Shown in pieces: positions 1 to 9,496 of a DNA stretch of 64,000 nucleotides. Made by a program: the position numbers and the translations under genes. Source of the DNA: an uncultured Chlorobiaceae bacterium. GTDB lineage: Bacteria > Bacteroidota > Chlorobiia > Chlorobiales > Chlorobiaceae. The notes under the pieces were generated by a model. The model was not told the origin of the DNA and did not search any database. It saw only the letters and a program-made list of their open reading frames with translations. How positions within the stretch are numbered: the stretch's first letter is position 1; each line of letters begins with the position of its first letter. The stretch covers positions 2,422 through 66,421 of the forward strand of contig CAJEXQ010000010.1 in assembly GCA_903994635.1 (NCBI GenBank). The letters run 5' to 3'.

Positions 1-30
1 CATGCCGTGCCCCGACCAACGCACTTGCTC

Positions 31-1773
31 CTAAACGAATACGGCAATCGCATTGATTCTGGCCCGCAAAGCACGGTGCTGGAGCACATTTTCGGTTCTG
101 GAGGTTTTCACCTCAATCACGATGCTTCGGTCACTGCTGCATGCTGCGCCGTACACCTCACTGAATTCCCGGTTCGTCAGCGGGCAGGCATAGTCAAGCC
201 CGAAGGTCTCTGCGGCTGAGCGGATGCTGTAGTTCTGTGGCGTAGCGAAGTGGGTTTCAAAAACATCCTGGCATTCTGAAACCGGAAGAAAGGAGAAGAT
301 GGCGCCACCGTTGTTATTCAGGACGATGATCTGTAGCGGAACGGGAAGTGTGCCGAGCAGCGAGAGAGAGTTGAGGTCGTGCAGGAAGGCAATGTCGCCG
401 ATCATCAGGGTGGCTGGTTTCTGGTGTCCATTGGCAAAACCGGCAGCGGTGGAGATGATGCCGTCAATGCCGCTGACTCCACGGTTGATTGCGGTCGGAA
501 TACCACCTGCATGGCTGCTGCTGGCGTAGTTGTCCATATCCCTGACCGGCATGCTGTTTGACACAAAAAGCACCTGTTGCTCCGTGATGAGCTGCGATAC
601 CAGCCGGGCAGCCGAGATATCGGTGACCGGTTTGTCGGGCAGCAGTTCGGTTTGAATCTTTTCAGATGCCACTCTGAAAAAGTGCTCAGTCGTGTTGGTG
701 TCGAGTTGTGGCGGGGTGGTACGGCACCCTTTCAGCATTGCTGCGGTCAGTGCAATTGATGCTTCAAGACGGCAGGTGACATTGTGGTCGGGGGAAAAGC
801 GGACGGGTTGTGGCTTGACGACAATGTAGTGTTCCGGTTGCCACTCTTTCAGCGTGCTTGAGGGGTGTTTAGCAATCACGTTACCGCCAAAGTGCAGGAC
901 AATGTCCGGCTTGAAGGATTTCCGGAATTCAGGTGACTGGAGAAGGAGCTGCCAGGGTTGTACCGAAGCAATCATTCTCAGGCCGGATGAAAAATCGGCA
1001 TAGAGCGGAATGTCCAGGTCGTTGGCCAGTTCACTGACCGCCAGGGCTTCGGTACGGCTCGTCATGCCACCGGCAATAATCATCGGCTGCTTTGCCTCTG
1101 CGAGCCATTGGCGCAGCATGGTGATGGCACCAGCATCGGGCACTTTTTCGGGGACTATTGAACTGCTGAATGGCTTTCCGTTTTTGAGCCAGTGGTGAAG
1201 GGGAGCGACCCAGGGATCTTTGAGATCCGGAGTTGCAGGTTCAAAAGGTTCACGGAATGGCTGGTTCAGATGTACCGGGCCTGCTGACTCTCCAAGAGAT
1301 TTTGCAACGGCATAGGCGACCGTTGAGAGGAGCGCCTTCAGGGGAGTATCGGTCGACGGTGCAGGCAACTGCATGTTCCATCGGGTATAGGAGCCGAAGA
1401 TATTTTCCTGCCTTATGGTCTGGTTTGCCCCGCATTCAAGTAGTTCAAAGGGGCGGTCGGCAGAGAGCACAATCATCGGCTGAAAGTCCATCGAAGCTTC
1501 GACCACAGCGGGAAAGTAGTTGGCGACAGCGGTGCCTGAGGTGCAGATCAGCACGGCGGGCCCGCCAGTTGACCTTCCGTATCCGAGTGCAAAAAAGGCG
1601 GCGGAGCGTTCATCAACAAACATTTTCCATCGTGCTTTCGGGTTTCGTGCGATGGCAATGGTGAGCGGTGTCGAGCGTGAGCCGGGTGAGATGCAGAAAA
1701 ATCCTGCGCCCTGGCGAATCAGCTCTTCAACCATGATGCTGCTCCAGAGTGAGGTGATTTGCCGGTTGTTCAT
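31..1773 (-). CDS. menD: MenD, SEPHCHC synthase (menaquinone biosynthesis)
   Basis: Thiamin-diphosphate enzyme that joins isochorismate and 2-oxoglutarate to form 2-succinyl-5-enolpyruvyl-6-hydroxy-3-cyclohexene-1-carboxylate in the cytoplasmic menaquinone pathway. The 580-residue length suits the family. Near the N-terminus lies SPGSRSTPL (about residues 29-37), and DERSAAF places the expected cofactor-activating glutamate at E55. A GD-x-AFLHDLN motif near residue 455 fits the diphosphate/metal site. The ATG overlaps the stop of the isochorismate synthase gene by four bases (ATGA), so the two are probably translationally coupled. An ATG on the same strand at the very edge of the window (base 3) could begin the next gene, but nothing of it can be read. 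Confidence 0.96.
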   Translation of the reverse strand: MNNRQITSLWSSIMVEELIRQGAGFFCISPGSRSTPLTIAIARNPKARWKMFVDERSAAFFALGYGRSTGGPAVLICTSGTAVANYFPAVVEASMDFQPMIVLSADRPFELLECGANQTIRQENIFGSYTRWNMQLPAPSTDTPLKALLSTVAYAVAKSLGESAGPVHLNQPFREPFEPATPDLKDPWVAPLHHWLKNGKPFSSSIVPEKVPDAGAITMLRQWLAEAKQPMIIAGGMTSRTEALAVSELANDLDIPLYADFSSGLRMIASVQPWQLLLQSPEFRKSFKPDIVLHFGGNVIAKHPSSTLKEWQPEHYIVVKPQPVRFSPDHNVTCRLEASIALTAAMLKGCRTTPPQLDTNTTEHFFRVASEKIQTELLPDKPVTDISAARLVSQLITEQQVLFVSNSMPVRDMDNYASSSHAGGIPTAINRGVSGIDGIISTAAGFANGHQKPATLMIGDIAFLHDLNSLSLLGTLPVPLQIIVLNNNGGAIFSFLPVSECQDVFETHFATPQNYSIRSAAETFGLDYACPLTNREFSEVYGAACSSDRSIVIEVKTSRTENVLQHRALRARINAIAVFV

Positions 1774-3209
1774 GCTTCCTGCCGGGTTATAGCCAGAATA
1801 TCCCCTATTTTCTGCTCAATCTCTTCCCATTCAGAAAGGGGATCAGAACCTTTTACAAGACCAGCGCCGGAGTAAAGATAGGCAAAACGGCCATTGACGA
1901 GGGCAGAACGGATGGCAACGCAAAATTCCGAAGCGTCGCGGCTGGCCCAACCAACAGGGGCGGCATACCAGCCACGGCTGAATGGTTCCAGCTCCATGAT
2001 GTGCTCCATGGCAGGTGCATTGGGTACTCCGCCGACAGCCGGGGTGGGATGGAGAAGTTTCAGCACGGCGCTGTCACTCTCAAACTCGGGTTTCAGCGTG
2101 GCGGCACAACGGGTATAGAGATGCGCGAGGCGGTGCAGTTGCAGTACCTGGACATTTTCTTCCATATCAATATCGCTGCATATCTTGAGTAACTCATTAT
2201 AGATCATCTCCCGGACGAAATTGTGTTCCCGGATATCTTTTTCTGAATTCAGAAGTGTTTCGGATGCGTGATGGTCATCTCCGTTGATGCTCTCTTTTGA
2301 ACAGGTTCCGGCAAGGGCTTCAGTGAGCAGCATTGTGCCATCCCTCCGGTAAAGTCGTTCGGGAGTAAAACTGAAAAATGCCTGGTTTTCAACTGGCTCG
2401 AAGTAGAACCTGTAGACCGCGTTTTGCGGATATGGATAGTGCAAAAGAAAAAGTAGCGGTGAAAAACTGCTGCTGAATTCAAGAATGGTTTGCCGTGCAA
2501 GCATGATCTTTTCCATGTCGCCATGCTCAAATGTCTGGAGTGCCTTCCGGCACTGCGTCATCCAGGTTTGTTCATCGGGGTTATAGGAGATCTTCTGCAG
2601 TTCCGACAGTTTCATAAACGACCCGTCAGTTCCGGTGACAATGCAATCGAGTATGTCGGTTATCGTGCTGATTTTTGACTGAAGATCGTCATGGCATTCC
2701 AGCCAGAGGTGGCATGAAAGTGTGAAAATGTTGTTATCACAGCTTAACTGGACAAGCGGCAGTATAAAGGAAAAAGAGGGAAATGCCTGCCAGATTGGCT
2801 CCTGTTGTTCTGTAGTGTTGAAGCAGAAGCCGCCGAAATAGCGTGCGCAGGGATCTTTCTCTGCCAGAGAGCGGTGGAACTGCTCGAAAGTGGCAGTGTT
2901 ATCTCCAGTTCCCTCAATCTGGATGGAGTCAGCAACTCCTATACCCGCCACAGAAAAGTCCTGTTCACGGTTCATCCAGAAGAGTCGAGGATAGACCGTC
3001 TGATGGTAAAGCCATTCCGTAAGTTTGATCGGGTGAACGGTACGACGGAATGTTACGAGCTGGGCATGATCTCTCTCGTCAGTGGTATGTTTTTCGAGAT
3101 AAAGGATTAATGCAGATACCAAGCCTGAAATAGCCTGTTGAATGGGTAAAGCTCCCCCTGAAGGGGTTGTGGTACGGGAATGCTCACTCATGGATGCTGT
3201 TGTCGGCAT
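1770..3209 (-). CDS. menF: MenF, isochorismate synthase
   Basis: Converts chorismate to isochorismate, the first committed step to menaquinone. At 479 residues it has the two-part layout of the family: a variable N-terminal half and a chorismate-binding domain from about residue 215 to the end. Recognisable motifs are LTEALAGT, SEKDIREHNFV and LHPTPAVGGVP, followed by RGWYAAPVGW close to the C-terminus. Its coupling to menD favours MenF over an anthranilate or aminodeoxychorismate synthase. The start could be the ATG at 3209 or a second in-frame ATG at 3191; the sequence does not decide. Confidence 0.94.
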   Translation of the reverse strand: MPTTASMSEHSRTTTPSGGALPIQQAISGLVSALILYLEKHTTDERDHAQLVTFRRTVHPIKLTEWLYHQTVYPRLFWMNREQDFSVAGIGVADSIQIEGTGDNTATFEQFHRSLAEKDPCARYFGGFCFNTTEQQEPIWQAFPSFSFILPLVQLSCDNNIFTLSCHLWLECHDDLQSKISTITDILDCIVTGTDGSFMKLSELQKISYNPDEQTWMTQCRKALQTFEHGDMEKIMLARQTILEFSSSFSPLLFLLHYPYPQNAVYRFYFEPVENQAFFSFTPERLYRRDGTMLLTEALAGTCSKESINGDDHHASETLLNSEKDIREHNFVREMIYNELLKICSDIDMEENVQVLQLHRLAHLYTRCAATLKPEFESDSAVLKLLHPTPAVGGVPNAPAMEHIMELEPFSRGWYAAPVGWASRDASEFCVAIRSALVNGRFAYLYSGAGLVKGSDPLSEWEEIEQKIGDILAITRQEA

Positions 3210-3248
3210 AGTCTACTACTCAAACACGATTGTCGGTCATCATAACGG

Positions 3249-3854
3249 TTAGCGGTTAATCACCGGCGTCTCTTTGTTGAGATGTTTTTGCAGAGAGACG
3301 GCAAGATAATTGTTTTTGTCAAGAAGCCATTCATAAATCGCACGGGCATCATCTTTTCGTCCTGTATAAACATAGCAGACGGCGAGGTTGTAGTGTGCAT
3401 CTGTAAACGAGTCGCTGTTGTCAATGGCCGCGCTGTAGGAGGCTGCCGCCTTGTCAAATTGTTTCAGTTGCATATAGACATTCCCAACATTGTACAGCCT
3501 CAGGGAGTCTTTTGGAGATCGATCAAGATGTTGTTGAAAAAACACAAGAGACTCACTGTATTTTTTTTGGTTGAAAGCTGCCGCGCCAAGAAAGTGCAAA
3601 GCTTCATCAAGCCTTGGATCTATGGCAAGCGCACTTTTGTATGCCTCGGCTGCTTCGCTGAAGCGTTTTTCTCGTGCATAAGCGTTGCCAAGAGAAAGGT
3701 AGGCATTTGCATCTTGAGGTGTTTTCCAGACCTGTTGCTGCAGGCTGTTTATCTCATTTGGTTTGCAGGCGGTAAGGAGGGTCAGTCCAGCCAGCAATAT
3801 CAGCGCAACAAGGCGCAACAACCCGGCTCGCACATACGGTAGTGAATGATTCAT
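3249..3854 (-). CDS. TPR-repeat lipoprotein
   Basis: A 201-residue protein beginning with a basic and hydrophobic signal segment that ends in LLTAC, a plausible lipobox for lipid attachment at the cysteine. The rest is helical with about four tetratricopeptide units, for example ANAYLSLGNAYAREKRFSEA and EALHFLGAAAFNQKKYSES. TPR proteins hold partners together; no enzymatic motif is present and the partner is unknown. The frame is open to an ATG at 3890, but starting at 3854 places the signal peptide at the true N-terminus. It lies 39 bases upstream of menF on the same strand and may be cotranscribed, without an obvious functional link. Confidence 0.8.
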   Translation of the reverse strand: MNHSLPYVRAGLLRLVALILLAGLTLLTACKPNEINSLQQQVWKTPQDANAYLSLGNAYAREKRFSEAAEAYKSALAIDPRLDEALHFLGAAAFNQKKYSESLVFFQQHLDRSPKDSLRLYNVGNVYMQLKQFDKAAASYSAAIDNSDSFTDAHYNLAVCYVYTGRKDDARAIYEWLLDKNNYLAVSLQKHLNKETPVINR

Positions 3855-3953
3855 GCGCCCAATATAAACACTCCCTGAATTATCTGCCACTCCTGATTGC
3901 TGGCAACCACAATTTGGGTGAAATATTTCCGAATGGTCATGAGTGTGTGTAAC

Positions 3954-3972
3954 TTGACAACGGGAGAGTTGT
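3954..3972 (+). promoter_or_regulatory. Possible -35 element with overlapping dyad upstream of the HMA gene
   Basis: TTGACA at 3954-3959 overlaps an inverted repeat, ACAAC and GTTGT separated by six bases, 37 bases upstream of the HMA start codon. No good -10 hexamer sits 17 to 19 bases downstream. The dyad could be an operator, but the evidence is weak. Confidence 0.25.
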
Positions 3973-4008
3973 GCTTGGGGTGCTTCTTCTCATTGATTTT
4001 ATAAAAAC

Positions 4009-4215
4009 ATGAAAAATGAATTTAAGGTAAGCGGCATGAGCTGCGGCGGTTGTCAACTGCTTGTCAAGGAGGCTCTTGAAGAGCTAAAAGGGGTAACAGA
4101 GGTGGAGGCCTCTTTTCTTGATGGGGTGGTTACTGTTGACTATGACCCCGAAGAGGTCAGTGTGGGAGCCATAAAAGCAGTTATTGAAGAGCAGGGCTTC
4201 AAGGTGCAGGAGTGA
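4009..4215 (+). CDS. Heavy-metal-associated (CopZ/MerP-like) domain protein
   Basis: A 68-residue stand-alone HMA domain. GMSCGGC at residues 9-15 is the GMxCxxC metal-binding loop that usually holds Cu(I) through the two cysteines. The fold order beta-alpha-beta-beta-alpha-beta fits the spacing, with DYDPEEV and AVIEEQGF in the second half. The likely role is a cytoplasmic copper chaperone or buffer, but no copper P-type ATPase or regulator is nearby, so the metal is unproven. The stop lies 42 bases before the next gene's ATG, so the two may share a transcript. Confidence 0.88.
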   Translation: MKNEFKVSGMSCGGCQLLVKEALEELKGVTEVEASFLDGVVTVDYDPEEVSVGAIKAVIEEQGFKVQE

Positions 4216-4257
4216 GGTATCCTTTTTTTGGGAAAAGTAAAGAGGCGAAAAAATCTA

Positions 4258-5001
4258 ATGGCAGTTGAAAAAACGGAGCGTCTGGCGGTGCTTATTGATG
4301 CAGATAACACACAGGCGACAATTATAGAGGGTCTTCTGGCGGAGGTTGCAAAGTATGGCACAGCAAGTGTCAAAAGGATTTATGGTGACTGGACTTCGAC
4401 TGCCCTGAGAAGCTGGAAAGAGGTGCTGCTGGAGCACTCGGTTCAGCCTATTCAGCAGTTCGGGTACACCAAAGGGAAAAATGCTACAGACAGCGCCATG
4501 ATTATTGATGCCATGGATCTTCTCTATACGGGAAAGTTTAACGGGTTCTGCATTGTTTCCAGCGACAGTGATTTTACGAAACTTGCCTCGCGGATTAGGG
4601 AGTCAGGGCTGTTTGTGTATGGTTTCGGAGAGAAAAAGACTCCGGCAGCCTTTGTTTCGGCGTGCGACAAATTTATATATATCGAAGTATTGCGGGCAAA
4701 AATCAATGAAAATGAGCCGATTGCCAAAAAGACCATGGCAGAGCTAAAGCAGGATACCCGTCTGGTGCGGTTGTTGAGGAATGCGGTTGAAGCCTCTTCG
4801 GATGAGAGTGGCTGGGCCCATCTTGCAACGACGGGCAGCAATATTGCGAAACAGTCATCTGAATTTGACCCCAGAAATTATGGCTACATAAGGCTTGGAG
4901 AGCTGCTTGCTGCCACAAAGCTCTTCGATTTTGAGGAGCGCCTGATAGGGGAAGGACAGTCAAAAGCCATCTACGTCCGCGATAAACGCAAGAAAAGCTG
5001 A
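4258..5001 (+). CDS. NYN-domain (LabA/DUF88) protein with C-terminal OST-HTH-like domain
   Basis: A 247-residue protein whose N-terminal half is a NYN/PIN-like nuclease domain. Acidic residues expected to bind metal are visible in LIDADN (D14, D16), ATDSAMIIDAMD (about 77-88) and SSDSDF (about 102-107). The C-terminal third, from about residue 165, resembles the OST-HTH/LOTUS module often paired with this domain and thought to bind RNA. By family it is probably a ribonuclease acting on structured RNA, but the substrate is unknown. A TTG at 4228 extends the frame; I prefer the ATG at 4258, which has AGAGGCG about ten bases upstream. Confidence 0.86.
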   Translation: MAVEKTERLAVLIDADNTQATIIEGLLAEVAKYGTASVKRIYGDWTSTALRSWKEVLLEHSVQPIQQFGYTKGKNATDSAMIIDAMDLLYTGKFNGFCIVSSDSDFTKLASRIRESGLFVYGFGEKKTPAAFVSACDKFIYIEVLRAKINENEPIAKKTMAELKQDTRLVRLLRNAVEASSDESGWAHLATTGSNIAKQSSEFDPRNYGYIRLGELLAATKLFDFEERLIGEGQSKAIYVRDKRKKS

Positions 5002-5097
5002 TCTGTCGACCATTCTACGTTTCTCTCCGGGATCTTAAATGTTCTTCGCTTCCCTGAGTCCAACAAAATCCCCAAATCTTACCCAAAACCAAGAAAA

Positions 5098-5118
5098 CCT
5101 TCCGCTGATAACGAAAGG
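5098..5118 (-). terminator. Terminator downstream of tRNA-Asp
   Basis: On the minus strand CCTTTCG and CGGAAGG pair as a seven-base stem (one G-U) around a seven-base loop. A T-rich tract (TTTTCTTGGTTTT) follows, starting about ten bases past the tRNA 3' end. Confidence 0.65.
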
Positions 5119-5128
5119 CTTTCTTTTG

Positions 5129-5203
5129 CGGAGCTGACGGGGTTCGAACCCGCGACCTCCTGCGTGACAGGCAGGCGCTCTAACCAAACTGAGCTACAGC
5201 TCC
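5129..5203 (-). tRNA. tRNA-Asp (anticodon GTC)
   Basis: Seventy-five bases on the minus strand fold as a complete cloverleaf. The acceptor stem is GGAGCTG/CAGCTCC with discriminator G. The D-arm is GCTC/GAGC. The anticodon stem CCTGC/GCAGG encloses the loop CTGTCAC with anticodon GTC, reading GAC/GAT. The T-arm contains TTCGAAC, with one G-U in the stem. No CCA is encoded. It stands alone between the NYN gene and gltA. Confidence 0.97.
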
Positions 5204-5379
5204 GTAAACAAGTTGGCACAATGTATGCAGCAAGCCCCTAATATCCAAAAAGTTTTTTCATTTCATCTCTTCACTCTTTTAACCAGACATATTTGACTGG
5301 ATTTTTATAAATTCGCTGATGATAATGTTTTTTTTGAGCGGCAAAGGTTTTCAACATAAACAATCACATTAATACCATC

Positions 5380-6699
5380 ATGGCCGTTACAGACTCCAGA
5401 AATTCTTTGACCATTACTGATAATCGTACAGGAAAACTCTTTGAATTTCAAATTGAAAATGGATCCATCAATACGATGGATCTTCGTCAGATCAAGCTCT
5501 CTGATGATGATTTCGGGCTGTTGGGCTATGATCCCGGTTTTTTAAATACGGCATCATGCAAAAGCCGAATTACCTACATTGATGGAGACAAAGGTATTTT
5601 GCGCTACCGTGGCTACCCTATTGAACAGCTTGCCGAGCACAGCACTTTTCTGGAGACGGCATACCTTCTTATCAAGGGAGAGTTGCCAGATGTGGAGCGA
5701 CTTGCAACGTGGACGTACAATATTCGTCATCATACCATGACTCATGCCAATCTTGTGAAGTTTATGGACGGGTTTCGCTATGATGCTCATCCGATGGGAA
5801 TTCTGGTTGGCACGGTTGGTGCGCTTTCGACTTTTTATCGTGATGGCAAGGATATCCTCAACGAAGAGTCGCGCAAACTTCAGGTACGCCGCCTTATCGG
5901 CAAAATACCGACGCTTGCGGCCATGAGTTTCCGTCACAGCCTCGGGTTTCCTTATGTGCTTCCTGATAATGAACTGAGCTATACCGCTAATTTTCTCTCC
6001 ATGATGTTCAAGATGACCGAGATTCATTACAAACCCAATCCGGTTCTTGAACGTGCTCTTGATGTCCTGTTTATTTTACACGCCGACCACGAGCAGAACT
6101 GTTCAACCAACGCTGTGCGTGCCGTTGGCAGTTCCGGTGTTGATCCCTATACGGCAGTTGCCGCAGGTTGCGCCGCCCTATACGGCCCCCTGCACGGTGG
6201 AGCCAATGAGGCGGTTATTCATATGTTACTGAAAATCGGTTCGGTTGACAAGGTGCCTGAGTTCATCAAATCGGTAAAAGATGGTGGTGGGCGTCTCATG
6301 GGGTTTGGCCACCGTGTCTATAAAAATTATGATCCAAGGGCTAAAATAATCAAGGATATCGCCTTCCAGGTGTTTGAAGAAACCGGTCGCAGTCCGTTGC
6401 TCGATATTGCGCTTGAGCTTGAGAGAATTGCGCTCGAGGATGAATATTTTATTGAACGGAAGCTCTATCCCAATGTTGACTTTTATTCAGGCTTGATTTA
6501 CCAGGCGATGGGATTTCCTATGGATATGTTTCCGGTTCTCTTTGCTATCGGCAGAATTCCCGGATGGCTTTCCCAATGGACTGAGCATGTCAAGGATTCG
6601 GAGCAGAAGATTGCAAGGCCCCGGCAGATTTATCTCGGTGAAGATGAACGGGATTTTATGCCGATTGAAAAGCGCCCGAAAAACAGGCTTGATGAGTAG
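5380..6699 (+). CDS. gltA: Citrate synthase
   Basis: Condenses acetyl-CoA and oxaloacetate to citrate. The 439 residues match type II (hexameric) bacterial citrate synthases. Catalytic positions are visible: GPLHGGANEA with H272, GFGHRVYKNYDPRA with H311, and PNVDFYSG with D367. The N-terminal segment carries the small beta-rich domain of the type II form (TYIDGDKGILRYRGYPIEQL). In green sulfur bacteria carbon is normally fixed by the reductive TCA cycle using ATP-citrate lyase, so this enzyme would run opposite to autotrophic flux and may serve glutamate synthesis or acetate assimilation. That role is inference. Confidence 0.97.
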   Translation: MAVTDSRNSLTITDNRTGKLFEFQIENGSINTMDLRQIKLSDDDFGLLGYDPGFLNTASCKSRITYIDGDKGILRYRGYPIEQLAEHSTFLETAYLLIKGELPDVERLATWTYNIRHHTMTHANLVKFMDGFRYDAHPMGILVGTVGALSTFYRDGKDILNEESRKLQVRRLIGKIPTLAAMSFRHSLGFPYVLPDNELSYTANFLSMMFKMTEIHYKPNPVLERALDVLFILHADHEQNCSTNAVRAVGSSGVDPYTAVAAGCAALYGPLHGGANEAVIHMLLKIGSVDKVPEFIKSVKDGGGRLMGFGHRVYKNYDPRAKIIKDIAFQVFEETGRSPLLDIALELERIALEDEYFIERKLYPNVDFYSGLIYQAMGFPMDMFPVLFAIGRIPGWLSQWTEHVKDSEQKIARPRQIYLGEDERDFMPIEKRPKNRLDE

Positions 6700-6767
6700 A
6701 AAGCAGGAATTTGCATGTTGTAGAATCGAGTGTCTGCATGTTTTTTTAATGTTAACGATCATTTTTT

Positions 6768-7055
6768 ATGTCGGTTACTACAAAAGATGTCACATATATT
6801 GCTGAATTGGCCAAGCTCAGGTTCAGTGACGAAGAGATGGTGACAATGACTGCAGAACTCAACAATATTTTGCACTATGTTGAGAAGCTTAATGAAGTTG
6901 ATACTGATGGGGTGATGCCGCTCAGCAGCATTCATGACCCGGTCAACGTGCTCCGGGAGGACGTTGTGCTTCCGGCTCTTTCGTCCGGGGAGGTTCTGCA
7001 CAATGCGCCTGACAGGCAGGATCGGTTTTTCAAGGTGCCAAAGGTGATTGGGTAG
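6768..7055 (+). CDS. gatC: GatC, Asp/Glu-tRNA amidotransferase subunit C
   Basis: Small 95-residue stabilising subunit of GatCAB, which amidates misacylated Glu-tRNA(Gln) and/or Asp-tRNA(Asn). Family features are [17 protein letters not shown] at the N-terminus, [22 protein letters not shown] in the middle and the C-terminal [11 protein letters not shown]. The gatA and gatB genes are not in the window. It starts 69 bases after gltA and is followed eight bases later by the next gene. Confidence 0.95.
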   Translation: MSVTTKDVTYIAELAKLRFSDEEMVTMTAELNNILHYVEKLNEVDTDGVMPLSSIHDPVNVLREDVVLPALSSGEVLHNAPDRQDRFFKVPKVIG

Positions 7056-7063
7056 TTATTGCC

Positions 7064-7354
7064 GTGGTTGAACTTCGTGAAAAAAACGGAAATGCACTTT
7101 TTATGGTTAAAGCGCAGCCCCGATCATCAAAAAGCCTGGTGTGCGGTCGCTATAACGGCGGCTTGAAGGTGAGCCTGAAAGCTGCGCCCGTTGATGATGC
7201 CGCAAACGAAGAGTGTTGTGAGCTTTTTGCCCGGCTGTTCCGGATCCCCCCGTCGCGAGTCCATATTGTCTCAGGCAGGAGTTCCAGGACTAAAGGTGTG
7301 ATGATTGAAGGGGTTAGCGCTGAGGCTGCACGACTTGTCCTTGAACCATTTTGA
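7064..7354 (+). CDS. YggU/DUF167 family protein
   Basis: A 96-residue member of the DUF167 (YggU) family. It shows the conserved pattern VKAQPRSSK, then [17 protein letters not shown] and [22 protein letters not shown], which ends in the basic SGxxSRxK motif. The structure is known for relatives but no biochemical function is established. It starts with GTG at 7064, eight bases after gatC and seven bases before kdsB, so the three are likely one transcript. Confidence 0.9.
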   Translation: MVELREKNGNALFMVKAQPRSSKSLVCGRYNGGLKVSLKAAPVDDAANEECCELFARLFRIPPSRVHIVSGRSSRTKGVMIEGVSAEAARLVLEPF

Positions 7355-7361
7355 ATAACTC

Positions 7362-8105
7362 ATGAAGGCAGTTATACTTATTCCGGCCAGGCTTGATTCG
7401 ACACGTCTCGATAAAAAAATGCTTGCCGATATCGAAGGGGAGCCGCTGATTGTGCACACCTGGCGCCAGGCTCTCAAATCCCGTCTGGCAGGGCGCGTTG
7501 TGGTAGCCACTGACAGCCTTGAGATTGCCGCTGTTCTTGAAGCTCGTGGTGCGGAGGTTGTTATGACCTCCCTGGATGCGGGGTGTGGAACAGATCGTAT
7601 TGCTGAAGCAGCCCGGAAGATTGATGGGGATGTGTTTGTCAATCTGCAGGGTGATGAACCCCTGATCAGCCCTCAAAATATTGATCTACTCCTTGAGCCC
7701 TTCTTTTCTGACAATCCTCCTGACTGCTCGACCCTCGTTTTTCCTCTTCAGCCTGATGACCGGCTTCAAATTGAGGATCAGCATCTGGTGAAGGTGGTTA
7801 TGGATTCGAAAGGGTACGCACTCTATTTTTCCCGAAGTCCGATTCCCTTCAGCCGCAATGTGCTGCCGTCAACAATTTTTTATCGTCATATCGGGCTATA
7901 TGCCTTCAGGGCCGAGGTGCTGGAGAAATTTGCGGAACTTCCACCCTCGATGCTCGAACTGGCCGAATCGCTTGAGCAGTTAAGGCTCCTGGAGAACGGG
8001 TTTCGCATTCAGTGTGTTACAACGCTCATTGACAATCCGGGGGTCAACACGCCTGAAGATCTTGAGCTGGTGCGGAGTATCCTCAGCTCAGCATCTCCTG
8101 GCTGA
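7362..8105 (+). CDS. kdsB: KdsB, CMP-KDO synthetase
   Basis: 3-deoxy-manno-octulosonate cytidylyltransferase, which activates KDO with CTP for lipopolysaccharide core assembly. The 247 residues match the family. Motifs are [10 protein letters not shown] at the N-terminus, [25 protein letters not shown] and RHIGLYAFR. The usual RLPGKPL loop reads RLDKKML here, a mild variation. The 3' end overlaps the 3' end of the convergent xseA gene by 23 bases, leaving no room for a terminator between them. Confidence 0.95.
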   Translation: MKAVILIPARLDSTRLDKKMLADIEGEPLIVHTWRQALKSRLAGRVVVATDSLEIAAVLEARGAEVVMTSLDAGCGTDRIAEAARKIDGDVFVNLQGDEPLISPQNIDLLLEPFFSDNPPDCSTLVFPLQPDDRLQIEDQHLVKVVMDSKGYALYFSRSPIPFSRNVLPSTIFYRHIGLYAFRAEVLEKFAELPPSMLELAESLEQLRLLENGFRIQCVTTLIDNPGVNTPEDLELVRSILSSASPG

Positions 8106-9291
8106 TCACCGCAGGCAGCACTCCGTCATGAAAAACAAGTTCCACTTTGTTTGACGGATGCAGTCTCTTGGCACCAGTTATGAACTTCCCCTCTTTTTTG
8201 ACCAGCACATATCCCCGCTCAAGCGTTTTCCGGTAATCAAGCAGCGCCAGTTGCTGTTTGGCTGAGATGTAGTGCTGCACTCGCTGACTGCAGGTGGTGG
8301 CGATGGTTCTCGACATCAGGGAAATGAGGGAGTCGATCCGATCGTGAAACTTCTGCATCTGAAGCGGTGGGCGGTTGAAGGCGTAACTGCTGCAGATAGA
8401 AGAGAGGTGACGCTCAGCCCCCTCAAGTTTTGCTTGAAGCAGCCGATCCTCTCGCGACTGGAGATTGCCGATGTGGCGCAGCAGCTCCTGGGTATCGGGC
8501 ACGGCAAGCTCGGCGGCAATGGAGGGAGTTCCAGCTCTCAGATCGGCGACCATATCGGCAATGGTCAAATCGGTTTCGTGGCCTACCGCGCTGATAATTG
8601 GTATGGCTGAGTGGTAGATGGCATTGGCGACAAGCTCTCCGTTGAACGGCTGCAAATCTTCAAGCGAGCCACCACCTCTGGCGACAATAATTACCTCAGG
8701 CCGATGCTGTTTCTTTTTTGATGTGTTGAAAAAGGTAATACCTGCGGTGACCTCTTCAGCCGCCCCTGTGCCCTGGACTCTCACCGGATAGAGCATCACT
8801 CTTGCAGCAGGGAAGCGTCGTTCAAGCACCTTGCTCATATCCTCAATCACGGCTCCGGTGGGTGAGGTGATGAGGCCGATGGTTTCCGGGATTGCGGGAA
8901 TTGCTCTTTTTCGCTCAGGGCTGAAATAGCCCATTTTGGCAAGCTTCTGCAGAAGCTCCGCAAAAGCCTGTTGCAGCGCACCCTCTCCCGCTGCAGTGAG
9001 CGACGAACAGATAAGCTGGTAGCGTCCTGAAGGGGGATAGACCTCAAGACGTCCTTCAGCCACAACATCCATGCCGTCCTTGAGCGCAAAAGCGAGGCGA
9101 CTTGCTGTGGTTTTCCAGACAACAGCCGGTATTTGGGCGCCCTCATCCTTCAGCGTCAGATAGATGTGTCCCGACCCATGCCGCTTGCAGTTCGATATCT
9201 CACCCTTGATTCTGACCTGGGGAAAAAGGGTTTCAAGCCTTGTTTTGATCTGTTGCGTCAGTTCGCTGACTGAGAGGATGTTCGGGGTCAT
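8083..9291 (-). CDS. xseA: Exodeoxyribonuclease VII large subunit
   Basis: Large subunit of exonuclease VII, which degrades single-stranded DNA to oligonucleotides. It begins with an OB-fold domain (about residues 1-100; [24 protein letters not shown]). The catalytic domain contains [34 protein letters not shown] and [24 protein letters not shown], followed by a coiled-coil region and a short C-terminal segment. The frame extends to 9363, but the ATG at 9291 has AAGAGATG just upstream and gives the normal N-terminus ([12 protein letters not shown]), for 402 residues. The small subunit gene xseB is not here. Confidence 0.95.
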   Translation of the reverse strand: MTPNILSVSELTQQIKTRLETLFPQVRIKGEISNCKRHGSGHIYLTLKDEGAQIPAVVWKTTASRLAFALKDGMDVVAEGRLEVYPPSGRYQLICSSLTAAGEGALQQAFAELLQKLAKMGYFSPERKRAIPAIPETIGLITSPTGAVIEDMSKVLERRFPAARVMLYPVRVQGTGAAEEVTAGITFFNTSKKKQHRPEVIIVARGGGSLEDLQPFNGELVANAIYHSAIPIISAVGHETDLTIADMVADLRAGTPSIAAELAVPDTQELLRHIGNLQSREDRLLQAKLEGAERHLSSICSSYAFNRPPLQMQKFHDRIDSLISLMSRTIATTCSQRVQHYISAKQQLALLDYRKTLERGYVLVKKEGKFITGAKRLHPSNKVELVFHDGVLPAVISQEMLS

Positions 9292-9496
9292 ATCATCTCT
9301 TGATGGAGTTGGGTAGCTGTAATACTCAGGCAATAAAACAAAACATTGGGAACTTTCCCTCATTATTGCTATTAGTTGTTCAAAATGGCTTCGACTGAGA
9401 ATGAAGAGAAGCCAGGTTTTATGGGGGATGTGTTATATTCAACGTCTAATGATAATTAAAGGGGCGTAGCTTTTTTTATTTGAAAGGTTAGTGTAT

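Noticed and set aside
1-30. ATG on the minus strand at base 3 that might start the next menaquinone gene
   Set aside because: Only three bases of any such gene are in the window.
9384-9458. 24-codon frame (MASTENEEKPGF...) between xseA and the HU/SPOR gene
   Set aside because: Too short, no ribosome-binding site and no way to test conservation here.
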